Source: an uncultured Opitutia bacterium
GTDB lineage: Bacteria; Verrucomicrobiota; Verrucomicrobiia; Opitutales; Opitutaceae
Length of the DNA: 64,000 nt
Reading direction: 5' to 3'
Assembly: GCA_903872505.1 (NCBI GenBank)
Contig: CAIQKV010000078.1
Coordinates: 62,001 to 126,000 of the forward strand
Shown here: in pieces, positions 1 to 10,492 of the stretch
Position numbering within the stretch: position 1 is the stretch's first letter
How the letters are laid out: each line of letters starts with the position of its first letter
The notes under the pieces: generated by a model
The model's database searches: none
Seen by the model: the letters and a program-made list of their open reading frames with translations, nothing else
Told to the model about the DNA's origin: nothing
Position numbers and translations under genes: made by a program

Positions 1-589
1 GGGCAGTGATCGGAGCGGAGTCAGCCACGCGACTGATGAAATCAAAATCACTACTGTAGGGAAATACCACGCGCCGTGGATGCGCGGCCACCGCTTCACG
101 GCGAAAAAGATGGGCACCGAAATTAGCCGCTTGTGAAAACTGGGTGAAGATGCGGTGCTCCTCCGCCGTGTGTAGAGTAAAATCCGGCCGCAGCCGGCGG
201 CCTGCCTCATCCACCAGCCAGGTCCGGGCGGCCACGCCACCGTGTGTAGGGTTGGCCTCGAGCCAGGCGACCTGCCGAGCCAACCGCTCCGGCAGAGCCT
301 CGTCGTCGTGATCAATGACTGCAATCAATCGTCCGCGGGATTGGGCCAACGCAAAGTTCGTGCCTTGCGCAATGCCGAGGTTGTGAGACTGGCGAAACAC
401 GCGTAGGCGCACATCCTTGCTGGCCCCAATCAGCGCATCCACCGCACCGTCAGTTGAGCCGTTGTCCACCAACACCAGTTCTAAGTCCCGCCAAGTCTGT
501 CCAAGAATACTGCTAATGGCGGGCGCCAGATAACGACCTCCATTTAACGTCGTCATCAGCACGGAAACTGTGGGCAAGGAGGCGCTCAT
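1..589 (-). CDS. Glycosyltransferase family 2, C-terminus cut by window edge
   Basis: GT-A fold family 2 glycosyltransferase, expected to transfer a sugar from a nucleotide donor to a surface glycan. The visible 196 residues start MSASLPTVSVLMTTLNGGRY, followed by the nucleotide-binding region (VLVDNGSTDG near residue 40) and the acidic metal-binding stretch DHDDE near residue 85. The ATG at 587-589 places the canonical first strand at residue 7. The gene runs off the left edge, so its acceptor-binding half is not visible. It is divergent from the O-antigen-ligase-like gene at 722, which suggests a polysaccharide locus to the left. Sugar specificity cannot be told. Confidence 0.85.
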   Translation of the reverse strand, partial: MSASLPTVSVLMTTLNGGRYLAPAISSILGQTWRDLELVLVDNGSTDGAVDALIGASKDVRLRVFRQSHNLGIAQGTNFALAQSRGRLIAVIDHDDEALPERLARQVAWLEANPTHGGVAARTWLVDEAGRRLRPDFTLHTAEEHRIFTQFSQAANFGAHLFRREAVAAHPRRVVFPYSSDFDFISRVADSAPITA

Positions 590-665
590 GGAAACAATGA
601 GGGATGGCGCACGGGCAACCCAAGTTCGGAGTAGGTGCGAGGATAGGCAACAGCTTTGCGCGGTC

Positions 666-692
666 TGCAATCTGGCCCAGCCTGGGATTGCA
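666..692. promoter_or_regulatory. Dyad upstream of the O-antigen-ligase-like gene
   Basis: A perfect inverted repeat TGCAATC / GATTGCA (arms 666-672 and 686-692, 13-base spacer) lies 30 bases before the ATG at 722, in the intergenic region between two divergent polysaccharide genes. Size and place suit an operator, but no regulator is identified. Confidence 0.25.
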
Positions 693-721
693 AATTCGGC
701 GCAGCAGAGTGGAGTCGCGCC

Positions 722-2209
722 ATGCATCCGAGACTGCGACTCTGGCTAGTCGGCACACTCGGCGCGCTTGCCGCAGTCCTCATGGGCATCGGGCTGGCCA
801 ATGAATCGCTCTTCCTCAGTATCCTCGCGGTCGGCGTGCTTTTCTGGGCGATCCTCGAATGGGCCGGCGGCCCGCTGCCCGAGGCCTGGCTGCTGGCGGC
901 GATCCTGGCGGGCTACATCATCGGCAACCGGGGGTTCGCGCAGTTCAGTCTGTCCTCTGGCGTCCCGCTGCTGCCAGCGGAAACGGTGCTCCTCGTGGCC
1001 CTGCCCGCGCTGGGAGCGCGGATGGCGTTCGGGTCGATGCGCGCGTTTTACCGCGACGGCTTGAATTACGCCATACTCGCGTGGGTAGTGCTGGGCGCAG
1101 GCCGGCTGCCCCTGGATTTCTCGCACCACGGTTTTTTCGCGCTGCGCGACTTCGCGATGGTCTACTACACGGCCTTTTTCTTCCTCTCCCAGGCCCTCGC
1201 CGGCCATGCGGCTTCCGCCCGGCTGCTGAAACGGGCCCTGACCGCAGCCTTTGTTGCGCTGCCGCTGGTCGCAGCGGTCGAGCAATGGGTGCCGGGCTAC
1301 TTCTTCACCCATTTCACGGTCCGCGGTGTGCCGCTGATTTACCACAAAAACGATCTGCTCGCAGCCGGCCTCGCGGGCGGGTTTTTCTGGCTCTGGACGC
1401 GCTACGAGAAGGATGGCCACCGGCTCTGGCTGGTGCCTGCGGCCGCCAATCTCCTCATGGTGGGCGCCACCGCCTCACCCCGGGCCGCGATGTTTGCTCT
1501 GGGCGTGGTGACCCTGATGTGGCTGGTTGCCCGGCGGTGGCGCATCGCCGCTGCGCAGGTCCTCATCGTCGGCACCGCCGTGAGTGTGGCAATTTTCATC
1601 GCCACCCTCGGCAACAAAGATCCGCGGCAAACTGCGGTCTATTCCACCTATGAGCATGCGGTTTCGATCTTCGATCTCGAGGCCACAGGTAGCTACGTAA
1701 ACAAAGAGAGCGGTGATCCGGGTCTTAACAACCGCTTCCGGCTGATCTGGTGGCGGACCGTCGTCCAGGACACGCTCGCGCAGAATCCCGTGCTCGGCCT
1801 CGGCTTCGGCTACGACCTGGCCGCGCGTTTCCTCATCGAGTACGAGCTGCTCGCCGCCGAGGACTTCGCCACCCGCAGCCCGCACAGCATGCTCGTGTCC
1901 GTGCTGGGGCGGATGGGCTTTGTCGGGCTGGGCCTGTGGCTGGCCGTGGCCGGCGGCATGCTCTACCTGACCGGCCGCTGTTTCTCGCAGGACAACCTCG
2001 ACGCCATCGGCCTCGTCAGCCTCGCGTGGGTGCTCTGGTTCAGCGCCTGCTTCGGCGTCGTGCTCGAGGGCCCGATGGGCGCGGTGGTGTTCTGGACGGC
2101 GCTCGGCCTGGCGAACGCGGGCCTCACCGACCTGCCGGCCGACGAACCGGTGCTCGCTGAGGACTTGCAGCCGGCCGCCCCACCGGATGAAGTCGCCGCC
2201 TCCCTGTGA
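722..2209 (+). CDS. O-antigen ligase / polymerase family membrane protein
   Basis: A 495-residue integral membrane protein with about ten or more hydrophobic helices. The large periplasmic loop (roughly residues 310-400) contains NNRFRLIWW, then NPVLGLGFGYD and the conserved HSMLVSVLGRMG, the pattern of the Wzy_C/O-antigen ligase family, which joins polysaccharide to lipid A or polymerises repeat units in the inner membrane. The frame is open from 656, but the ATG at 722 gives a clean N-terminal membrane segment (MHPRLRLWLVGTLGALAAVL). Its stop overlaps the GTG start of rodA by four bases (GTGA), so the two are probably co-translated, an unusual partnership. Ligase versus polymerase cannot be decided from sequence. 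Confidence 0.8.
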   Translation: MHPRLRLWLVGTLGALAAVLMGIGLANESLFLSILAVGVLFWAILEWAGGPLPEAWLLAAILAGYIIGNRGFAQFSLSSGVPLLPAETVLLVALPALGARMAFGSMRAFYRDGLNYAILAWVVLGAGRLPLDFSHHGFFALRDFAMVYYTAFFFLSQALAGHAASARLLKRALTAAFVALPLVAAVEQWVPGYFFTHFTVRGVPLIYHKNDLLAAGLAGGFFWLWTRYEKDGHRLWLVPAAANLLMVGATASPRAAMFALGVVTLMWLVARRWRIAAAQVLIVGTAVSVAIFIATLGNKDPRQTAVYSTYEHAVSIFDLEATGSYVNKESGDPGLNNRFRLIWWRTVVQDTLAQNPVLGLGFGYDLAARFLIEYELLAAEDFATRSPHSMLVSVLGRMGFVGLGLWLAVAGGMLYLTGRCFSQDNLDAIGLVSLAWVLWFSACFGVVLEGPMGAVVFWTALGLANAGLTDLPADEPVLAEDLQPAAPPDEVAASL

Positions 2210-3447
2210 ACCTGCCCTCGCCCACCGACACCATCAGCGTCTTCAAGACCACGACGCGCGGGCGCTGGGATGCGGTGACGCCGGTCGCGCTGGTCGGGCT
2301 GAGCCTGTTCGGGGTGGCGTTCATCTACAGCGCGCAGCTCTCGATCCACGGCGACTACTGGGTGAAGCAGCTGGTCCTGCTGCTGGCCGGCGCCGTGCTC
2401 TACGCCGGCGTGGCGCTCATCGACTACCGCTTCTGGCTGAGCGTGGCGCACTGGTTTTACGCCGCCTGCCTCATCCCGCTGGTGGTGGTGCTGATCCCCG
2501 GCGTCGGGGGGGCCGCAGCCGAGAAATGGGGGGCCAGCCGCTGGATCCCGCTCGGCCCGCTCGGCACTTTCCAGCCCTCGGAAACCGCCAAGATCGCCGT
2601 CCTGCTGATGACCGCCAGCATCTTGATCTCCAACGAGATCGGCACCGTCCGGCAGTCGCTCGGGGTCCTGGGGAAATTGGCCCTTGCCGTGGGTGCACCC
2701 ATGTTCTTGATCCTGCTGCAACCCGATTTGAAGTCGGCGATTGTGCTCCCTCCGATGGTCTTTTCGATGCTCTACGTCTCCAAGCTTTCCACGCGGTTTT
2801 TCGCGGCGGCCCTGGGGGCGTTCCTGCTCATCCTGGGCGTCGTGGCCGTGGATACGTGGAGCTACAAGAATTTCGTCGAGGCGCACGGCTACTCCTACCT
2901 GAGCGACCAGGGCAAGTACCAGGCCACGACCTGGGTGCCGCTCCACGACTACCAGCGCAACCGCATCATCTCCTTCGTCTGGCCGGACAAGATCGACCCG
3001 CTCGGCGTCGGCTGGAACCAGCGCCAGTCGCTCATCTCGGTCGGCTCCGGCGGCCTCGCCGGCAAGGGCTGGACCGAGGGCACGCAGGCCCAGCTCGGCT
3101 ACCTGCCCCGCTCGGTCGCGCACAACGATTTTATCTTCTCGGTCATCGCCGAGGAAAAAGGATTTCTGGGAAGCCTCACGGTTCTCAGCCTGTTTGGTCT
3201 GGTGTTGTTCAACGGCATCCGCATCGCCGGTCTCGCCCGGGATCGCTTCGGCACCCTGCTCGCCCTCGGCGTCACGGTGCTGTTCGCGGTGCATGTGTTC
3301 GTGAACATCGCCATGACCATCGGGCTCGTGCCCATCACGGGCATACCGCTTCCCTTTATCAGCTACGGTGGCTCCTTTGTGCTTAGTTGCTGCTTGCTGC
3401 AAGGACTGGTCCAGAGCGTCTATCGCTTCAGGAAGGATTTCATATGA
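2206..3447 (+). CDS. rodA: Rod shape-determining protein RodA (SEDS peptidoglycan glycosyltransferase)
   Basis: 413 residues with about ten membrane helices. SEDS-family polymerase that extends lateral-wall peptidoglycan with a class B PBP and the Mre proteins. Visible SEDS signatures are QPDLKSAIVL after the middle helices, the loop motif SGGLAGKGWTEGTQAQLGYL (about residues 283-302), and the C-terminal GLVPITGIPLPFISYGGSF. Length matches RodA rather than FtsW with long tails. Translation starts at GTG 2206, inside the preceding stop. RNase G follows 96 bases downstream; rng lies with the mre genes in many bacteria, which supports the shape-gene assignment. No mreB, mreC, mreD or pbp2 gene is inside the window. 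Confidence 0.93.
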   Translation: MNLPSPTDTISVFKTTTRGRWDAVTPVALVGLSLFGVAFIYSAQLSIHGDYWVKQLVLLLAGAVLYAGVALIDYRFWLSVAHWFYAACLIPLVVVLIPGVGGAAAEKWGASRWIPLGPLGTFQPSETAKIAVLLMTASILISNEIGTVRQSLGVLGKLALAVGAPMFLILLQPDLKSAIVLPPMVFSMLYVSKLSTRFFAAALGAFLLILGVVAVDTWSYKNFVEAHGYSYLSDQGKYQATTWVPLHDYQRNRIISFVWPDKIDPLGVGWNQRQSLISVGSGGLAGKGWTEGTQAQLGYLPRSVAHNDFIFSVIAEEKGFLGSLTVLSLFGLVLFNGIRIAGLARDRFGTLLALGVTVLFAVHVFVNIAMTIGLVPITGIPLPFISYGGSFVLSCCLLQGLVQSVYRFRKDFI

Positions 3448-3543
3448 GATCGCTTCTTCGCGCTAACGACCGCCCTGCCGGAATTTCCTGCGCCGCAACT
3501 GCCGCGCCCGGGGGCCCCGTGAAACCAACACACGATCCGCACC

Positions 3544-5292
<1,749 letters not shown>

Positions 5293-5321
5293 AGTCGCCC
5301 GCAGTTTAATTCCGTTTCCGG

Positions 5322-5353
5322 GACCCGGCCCTTGCAGGCCGGGTCTCTTTTTT
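5322..5353 (+). terminator. Rho-independent terminator after rng
   Basis: Perfect 9-bp stem GACCCGGCC / GGCCGGGTC (5322-5330 and 5337-5345) with a six-base loop, followed by TCTTTTTT. It lies 30 bases past the rng stop and ends the rodA-rng transcript. Confidence 0.9.
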
Positions 5354-5448
5354 CCGGGGCTTCGCTTCCGCGAACGGGTCCCCCAGGCCGGTGCGCGCCC
5401 TCCGCGGCCAGAAAATCAACGGGCCGGCGGCGGCGCCCGCGGCGGATT

Positions 5449-6288
5449 TCAGCGGAGACTGCGGCGGATAAAGGCCAGGCCGTCGGTGTAGACGTCCTTG
5501 GGATCGGCGAAGAGGTCGCGCCAGACACGGGTGGCGGCGGCGAGGTCGGGCAGGGCCCGGCCAAACGCCTCGATGACGAGCCAGCGGTCGTAGCGGATTT
5601 TCTTCAACGTCGCGAAGGTCTCGGCCCACCTCACCTGGCCCGTGCCCGGCGTGCCGCGGTCGTTTTCGCTCAGGTGCACGTGCACAATGTGCTGGCGCAC
5701 CGCCTCCAGCGCGGCGGGCGAGTTCTTCTCCTCGATGTGCGCGTGGAACGTGTCCCACATCATGCCACAGGCGGGATGCTCGATTTCGCCGACCCATTTC
5801 GCGGTGTCGGCGGCCGTGGTGAGGAAGTAGCTTTCAAAGCGGTTCAGGAATTCGATGGCGAGCGTCACCTTCACGGCGGCGGCGTGGTCGGCGACCTGAC
5901 GGAGCGTCTCGATGCCGCGCAGGCGCTCGTCGCGCGTGGGCGCGGTGCCGCTGAACACGCCGAGCGGCGAATGCAGCGGGCCGCAGAGCACCTCGGCGTG
6001 GAATTCGGCGCAGCGGTCAAGCACCCACTTGAGGCGGTCGACGGCGGCCTGCCGGACTTTCGCATCAGGACTGATCGGGCTGGCCTCCGGCGCCATCACG
6101 GTCACGGCGGTGGCACCGAGGCCGAGGTTGCGCAGTTTGCCACCGAGCGACCGGTATTCCGCCGACGTGCCCTCGAAGACGGGAATCTCGACCCCATCGT
6201 AGCCGGTCTGCTTCAGCGCGGCGAGGAGGGGGTCGTGGGCTTCGGAAACCTTCGCGGTCCAAAGCAGGAGGTTCATGCCGATTTTCAT
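5449..6288 (-). CDS. Ketose 3-epimerase (D-tagatose/D-psicose 3-epimerase family)
   Basis: 279-residue TIM-barrel enzyme that interconverts ketohexoses at C3. The divalent-metal ligands appear as E146 (AIEFLNRFE), D179 (MWDTFH), H205 (HVHLSEND) and E240 (VIEAFG). Each sits exactly six residues before its counterpart in Pseudomonas cichorii D-tagatose 3-epimerase (E152, D185, H211, E246, from memory), and E152, H182 and R211 match that enzyme's other active-site residues with the same offset. It is last in a three-gene unit: its ATG overlaps the stop of the FG-GAP gene by four bases (ATGA). Hydroxypyruvate isomerase is a related alternative, but the RGTPGTG loop favours a ketose 3-epimerase. 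Confidence 0.88.
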   Translation of the reverse strand: MKIGMNLLLWTAKVSEAHDPLLAALKQTGYDGVEIPVFEGTSAEYRSLGGKLRNLGLGATAVTVMAPEASPISPDAKVRQAAVDRLKWVLDRCAEFHAEVLCGPLHSPLGVFSGTAPTRDERLRGIETLRQVADHAAAVKVTLAIEFLNRFESYFLTTAADTAKWVGEIEHPACGMMWDTFHAHIEEKNSPAALEAVRQHIVHVHLSENDRGTPGTGQVRWAETFATLKKIRYDRWLVIEAFGRALPDLAAATRVWRDLFADPKDVYTDGLAFIRRSLR

Positions 6289-7388
6289 GCGTTGCCTTGG
6301 TTGAAGTAGACCGCGAGCCCGTCCTTGCCCGGCGCCACCACATCGAGTCGCCCGTCACCGTCAAGGTCGGCGACGGCGAAGTGAATGCCGAGGCCCTTGC
6401 CGGTGCCGAGAGGGCCGAAGTCGATGACGTGTTTCGCGAAGGACTCGCCGGTCCACTTGAAGACATACCAGCCGTAGGGATCCTTGTCGCCGCCATCGCC
6501 CTGCGGGTGGGCGCGGAAACGCTTGCCGGTGATGAGTTCGTTTTTGCCGTCGCCGTCGATGTCGACCCACTGGAGGTCGTGATATTGGCTGCTGAGGGGA
6601 TCGATCTCGTGGCGCGTCCACGTGCGCTGGCCGGCGGCGTCGAGCCGGTAGTCCCACCAACTGAGACCATAACCGTGACCCTCGCCGAGGATCAGCTCGT
6701 TTTTGCCGTCGCCGTTGAGGTCGACGACGAGGATCGGCACGCTGGGCGCGCGGCCGAGGTTGAAGTCGGGGTGCCAGATCCAGGTGCCGTTGTAGGGATC
6801 GGCCGGAGCTTCGAGCCAGCCGTCGCGGAGGATGAAGTCGCCGCGGCCGTTGCCGGTCAGATCGCCGAAGCCGAGCCCGTGGCCCTGGTCCTTGTTCTCG
6901 CGGCCCGACAGCTTGAGCTTGTGCGTGGCGAACTTGCCGGTGCCTTTGCCCTGCGCGTCGCGGATGAGCTTGTAGACGACCAGCGGGGCGCCGGGCGTGT
7001 TGGGCACGATTTCCAGGTCGCCGTCGCCGTCGACATCCCACGCGCGGGTCGACTCGATGGAGCCGGTCTGCGCGATGATGTGCTCGGGCCAGTCCTTCGT
7101 GTAGTCGCCGGTGTTCTCCCGCCAGCGGAGCGTCTGCCCCCACCAGCCGCCCGTGATGTAGTCGAGCCGGCCGTCGCCATTGAGGTCCATGGCGATGGTG
7201 GAAAAATCGTCGTAATATTCGTCGTGCGCGGTGACGCCGCCGATCTTGTGCTGCCGCTTGAAGTCGGGGCCCTGGTACCAGTAGTTGCCGCTGACGATGT
7301 CGGGAATGCCGTCGCCGTTGACATCAAAGATGCCGGCCGACTCGTAGCGCTCGGCCGAGAGGACGCGTTTGTGGAATGAGAGGGCCAT
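6285..7388 (-). CDS. FG-GAP/VCBS repeat beta-propeller protein without signal peptide
   Basis: 367 residues made almost entirely of seven FG-GAP (integrin-alpha type) repeats, each with a calcium-binding DxNGDG or DxDGDG core (for example FDVNGDGIPDIVSGNYWY, LDYITGGWW, VDLNGDGKNELILGEGHG). Seven repeats suggest one closed beta-propeller. The frame is open further upstream, but ATG 7386-7388, two bases after the dehydrogenase stop, gives MALSFHKRVLS with no signal sequence, unlike most FG-GAP proteins, which are exported. Tight linkage to a Gfo/Idh dehydrogenase and a ketose 3-epimerase implies a role in sugar or glycoside breakdown. Whether it is an enzyme, such as a propeller lyase, or a binding protein is unknown. 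Confidence 0.8.
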   Translation of the reverse strand: MALSFHKRVLSAERYESAGIFDVNGDGIPDIVSGNYWYQGPDFKRQHKIGGVTAHDEYYDDFSTIAMDLNGDGRLDYITGGWWGQTLRWRENTGDYTKDWPEHIIAQTGSIESTRAWDVDGDGDLEIVPNTPGAPLVVYKLIRDAQGKGTGKFATHKLKLSGRENKDQGHGLGFGDLTGNGRGDFILRDGWLEAPADPYNGTWIWHPDFNLGRAPSVPILVVDLNGDGKNELILGEGHGYGLSWWDYRLDAAGQRTWTRHEIDPLSSQYHDLQWVDIDGDGKNELITGKRFRAHPQGDGGDKDPYGWYVFKWTGESFAKHVIDFGPLGTGKGLGIHFAVADLDGDGRLDVVAPGKDGLAVYFNQGNA

Positions 7389-7390
7389 GG

Positions 7391-8452
7391 TCAGACTCCT
7401 TTGAGCAGGCGGATGTATTCGCGGGCGATCTTGATGTCTTCGAGCGCCTCGGGGGCGAGGCACGGGGCGGGCGCCTCGCCGCGGACCGCCTTGATGAAGT
7501 TGAGCGCCTGGTTGCGCATGGCGTGCATCCACGGCATCTGCGGGTGCAGCGTGACGGGGACGGCGCCCTTGCCCGGGTCCTTGAGAATCTCGACGGTGCC
7601 GGCGCGGTTGTACGCGAGCGGGGCGGGCAGCGAGAGCTTCACGTAGCCGCGCTCGAAGCCGACGAGCGCGGTCTCCTGCCAGTCGATTGTCGTCGAATAG
7701 GCCGCCATCTCGATCGTGCAGGGCACGCCGCTCGCGCTGTGCGCCACGAGGAGCACCTTGGCCGGATCGGCGTAGGAAACCTTGTACGGCTCACCCACGA
7801 GGAAGCGCAGGAGGTTCACCTGATGGATGTAGTAGTTCACGAACGCCTCGTATTCCTTGGCGGTCGTCGGGTCCATGTCGGCCGGCGGGGGATCGAGTTC
7901 GAGCGCCGGGATCGGATCCACGCTGTGAATCGTCTCGGTCCAGCCCGACGCGATCCAGTCGCCCGGCGGCATCGAGACGCGCACGTATTTCAGTTTGCCG
8001 AGCTCCCCGGAGGCCTTGAGTTCATCGATGGTCCGCTTGGCATACTCGGTCGCCGGGTCGCTGCGCTTGTGGTAACCGACCATGTGCCAGGTGCCGCTCT
8101 TCGCGACCGCCGCGACGATGCGTTCTCCCACCGCGACCGACGCCGCGATGGGTTTTTCGGTGAAGATCGGCACGCCCGCGCGCGCAATCTCGGGCACCAG
8201 GATCCCGTGCCGCGTGAAGGGCTGCGAGGCCACGATGGCATCGACCTTTTCGGCCTTCAGCATCTCCGCGATGCTGCTGTAGACCTTCGGCACGTTGAAT
8301 TTCTTGGCGACAGCCTGCGCCTGCACGGGGCGCATTTCGGCGAGGGCGACGATTTCACAGTCGTCCCGCAGCGTGGCATAGTTGCGGAGATGGGCGGTCT
8401 GGCCCATCCCGCCGACACCGGCGAAAGCAAGGCGGATTTTCTTTTGGGGCAT
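7391..8452 (-). CDS. Gfo/Idh/MocA family oxidoreductase
   Basis: 353-residue NAD(P)-dependent sugar dehydrogenase-like protein. The N-terminal Rossmann fold opens LAFAGVGGMGQTAHLRNY; the family's EKP motif (FTEKPIAASV) is near residue 93; the C-terminal half is the alpha/beta substrate domain. The family oxidises or epimerises free sugars, inositols and sugar nucleotides. First gene of the unit with the FG-GAP propeller and ketose 3-epimerase; only two bases separate its stop from the next start. It is divergent from an AraC regulator 75 bases away, the likely controller. Exact substrate unknown. Confidence 0.9.
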   Translation of the reverse strand: MPQKKIRLAFAGVGGMGQTAHLRNYATLRDDCEIVALAEMRPVQAQAVAKKFNVPKVYSSIAEMLKAEKVDAIVASQPFTRHGILVPEIARAGVPIFTEKPIAASVAVGERIVAAVAKSGTWHMVGYHKRSDPATEYAKRTIDELKASGELGKLKYVRVSMPPGDWIASGWTETIHSVDPIPALELDPPPADMDPTTAKEYEAFVNYYIHQVNLLRFLVGEPYKVSYADPAKVLLVAHSASGVPCTIEMAAYSTTIDWQETALVGFERGYVKLSLPAPLAYNRAGTVEILKDPGKGAVPVTLHPQMPWMHAMRNQALNFIKAVRGEAPAPCLAPEALEDIKIAREYIRLLKGV

Positions 8453-8526
8453 AAGAGTCCACAGCCTAGCAGCATTCGGGGCTGGCGTGAATGGCGGGCG
8501 TTGCCAAGACTTGTCGGATATTGCCC

Positions 8527-9309
8527 ATGAAAGCTCCCGCCTGCGAATTTCTGAGCGCCGGTGAAGTGCTGCCGCAGCGCGACTGGCGCATGCCGAGCCA
8601 CAGCCACCGCATCCATGAACTCATCGTGGTGCTGGGTGGGCGGATGACCCTGAAAACCCCCGGCGAGACGGTTCAGGGAGAGGCGGGCGACGTGCTTTTC
8701 TACCGCGCCGGCGTTGCGCACGAGGAAGCCTCGGACCCGGCCGATCCCGTGAACACGGTTTTCATCGCCTTCAAGGCGGACGCGCCGCTCGTGGCAAATG
8801 TTGCCCTGCGCACGCGCGATGCCGATGCGCGCGTCCGGCAGATGGCGGGGTGGCTGCTGCGCGACCACCGCTCCGGCGTCGCGCCCGACCGCCTCCACCC
8901 GCTGCTCGCGGCGGTGCTCGGCGAGGTGCGGCGGCTGGGTCACTCGCCCCGCGACCCCTGGCTGGAGGAGATGCGGCTGCACATGGAGCAGAATCTGGCG
9001 CGCGCAATCTACCTGGACGATCTGGCCCGGCGGGTGCGCATGAGCAAATTTGCCTTCCTGCGGAAATTCAAGCGGCTTGGCGGACGCACGCCCATGCAGG
9101 AGCTGCAGTTGATGCGCGTGAACCGCGCGCGGGCGATGATGCTGGCGTCCGGCCTGCCGGTGAAGGCGATCGCGCCTGCCGTGGGCTTGAACGACGAATA
9201 CCAGTTGTCGAAATTGTTCCGGCGCCACTTCCACCTCTCGCCGCGCGAACTGCGCACGCGCTCGCCGCGCGACCGCGACGAGGCCGGTGCCGCCCGACGC
9301 CCGGCTTAG
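8527..9309 (+). CDS. AraC-family transcriptional regulator with cupin sensor domain
   Basis: 260 residues from ATG 8527 (MKAPACEFLSAG). Residues 20-90 form a cupin-type ligand domain (HSHRIHELIVVLGG, GDVLFYRAGVAHEE). Residues about 150-250 carry the double helix-turn-helix of AraC regulators: first HTH LDDLARRVRMSKFAFLRKFK, second VKAIAPAVGLNDEYQLSKLF followed by RRHFHLSPRELR. Members usually activate a neighbouring catabolic operon in response to a sugar. The divergent position, 74 bp from the dehydrogenase-propeller-epimerase unit, makes that unit the obvious target. An in-frame ATG-like start at 8491 is possible but would add a short, non-conserved leader. Confidence 0.9.
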   Translation: MKAPACEFLSAGEVLPQRDWRMPSHSHRIHELIVVLGGRMTLKTPGETVQGEAGDVLFYRAGVAHEEASDPADPVNTVFIAFKADAPLVANVALRTRDADARVRQMAGWLLRDHRSGVAPDRLHPLLAAVLGEVRRLGHSPRDPWLEEMRLHMEQNLARAIYLDDLARRVRMSKFAFLRKFKRLGGRTPMQELQLMRVNRARAMMLASGLPVKAIAPAVGLNDEYQLSKLFRRHFHLSPRELRTRSPRDRDEAGAARRPA

Positions 9310-9415
9310 GGCATCCAGTCAGGCCGCCCGGCACAATCCCGCATTGGCGCATGCCGGATTAACTCCCTTGCAGCCCTGACCGGTCCGGCTAATCCCGTGG
9401 CAAGTTTTCCCACCG

Positions 9416-10486
9416 ATGACATCCCGCGAGCGAGTCCTCCAGGCCATTGCGCACCAACCGACCGACCGGGCCCCGGCCGATTACGGGGCCATCCCGGCCG
9501 TGACCGACGCGCTGATCCGGAAACTGGGCGTGGCCGATGCCGAGGAGCTGCTGGTCGCGCTGGGCGTGGACATGCGGCGGATCTGGTTCAATTACCATCA
9601 GCCCGAAACCGGCCCGGATGCCGAGGGCTACATGCAGACGATGTGGGGGGCGCGGCACCGCAAGGTCACTGCCGGCGACGGGCGCCCCGATTTCATCTCG
9701 CCCTTCCACGAGGACACCACGGTGGACGAGGTCCACGCCCACGCCTGGCCGGACGCCGGGCGGCTCGACTACTCCGGCGTGCGGGAGCTGTGCCGGAAGC
9801 ATCACGGGGAATACGCCACCTTCGGCGCCCCGTGGAGCCCGTTCTTTCACGAGGTGGGCTGGCTGGTCGGTCAGGAGGAGTTCATGATGTGGATGCACAC
9901 CAAGCCGGAGGTCATCCGCGCCATCATCGACCATGTCGTCGATTACGAGATCGCGGCGACGCGGCGGTTTTTCGAGGCCGCGGACGGCCTGTTGGACATC
10001 GCCTATTTCGGCAACGACTTCGGCACGCAGCGCGGGATGTTCATCTCCCCCCGGATGTGGAACGAGTTCATCCGCCAGCCGCTGAAGCGCTACTTTGACG
10101 CGTCCCACGACTACGGCTGCAAGGTCATGAACCACTCCTGCGGCGCCATCCGGGACATCATCCCCAGCCTGATTGCGGACGGCGTGGACATCCTCGACCC
10201 GATCCAGGTCGCCGCGACCGGCATGGACCTGGCGGGACTGGTCCGGGATTACGGGGCCGCCGTGAGCTTTCACGGCGGGGTGGACACCCAGCGCACCCTG
10301 CCGTTCGGCTCCCCGGCGGACGTGCGGGCCGAGGTCCGGGCGTATCTCGAGCTCACCCGGGCGAAGGGCGGCTACATCCTCTGCGGGAGCCAGGAGTTCA
10401 TTGAGGACATCCCGCTCGACAACATCCTCGCCATGTATGACGAGAATCGCCGGGGAATCCCGCCGGGCCGCGCTGCCGCCACCTGA
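9416..10486 (+). CDS. Uroporphyrinogen decarboxylase-family protein (MtaA/CmuA-like)
   Basis: 356-residue UroD-fold TIM barrel. It lacks the N-terminal RQAGR-type signature of true HemE, so heme synthesis is unlikely. It keeps a HxC...C arrangement (NHSCGAIRDIIPSL near residue 241 and GGYILCGSQEF near 323) like the zinc site of corrinoid-dependent methyltransferases such as MtaA and CmuA. Such proteins are common in Verrucomicrobiota and Lentisphaerota sugar and methyl-compound loci, mostly uncharacterised. Other landmarks are HGGVDTQRTLPFGSP and a C-terminal DNILAMYDENR. Demethylation of a methylated substrate is the best guess. No corrinoid protein gene is adjacent. Convergent with the next gene, six bases apart. 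Confidence 0.75.
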   Translation: MTSRERVLQAIAHQPTDRAPADYGAIPAVTDALIRKLGVADAEELLVALGVDMRRIWFNYHQPETGPDAEGYMQTMWGARHRKVTAGDGRPDFISPFHEDTTVDEVHAHAWPDAGRLDYSGVRELCRKHHGEYATFGAPWSPFFHEVGWLVGQEEFMMWMHTKPEVIRAIIDHVVDYEIAATRRFFEAADGLLDIAYFGNDFGTQRGMFISPRMWNEFIRQPLKRYFDASHDYGCKVMNHSCGAIRDIIPSLIADGVDILDPIQVAATGMDLAGLVRDYGAAVSFHGGVDTQRTLPFGSPADVRAEVRAYLELTRAKGGYILCGSQEFIEDIPLDNILAMYDENRRGIPPGRAAAT

Positions 10487-10492
10487 CGGCGG

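Noticed and set aside
5332..7379. Long plus-strand frames opposite the epimerase and FG-GAP genes
   Set aside because: Shadow frames; the minus-strand genes have complete motifs and coupled starts.
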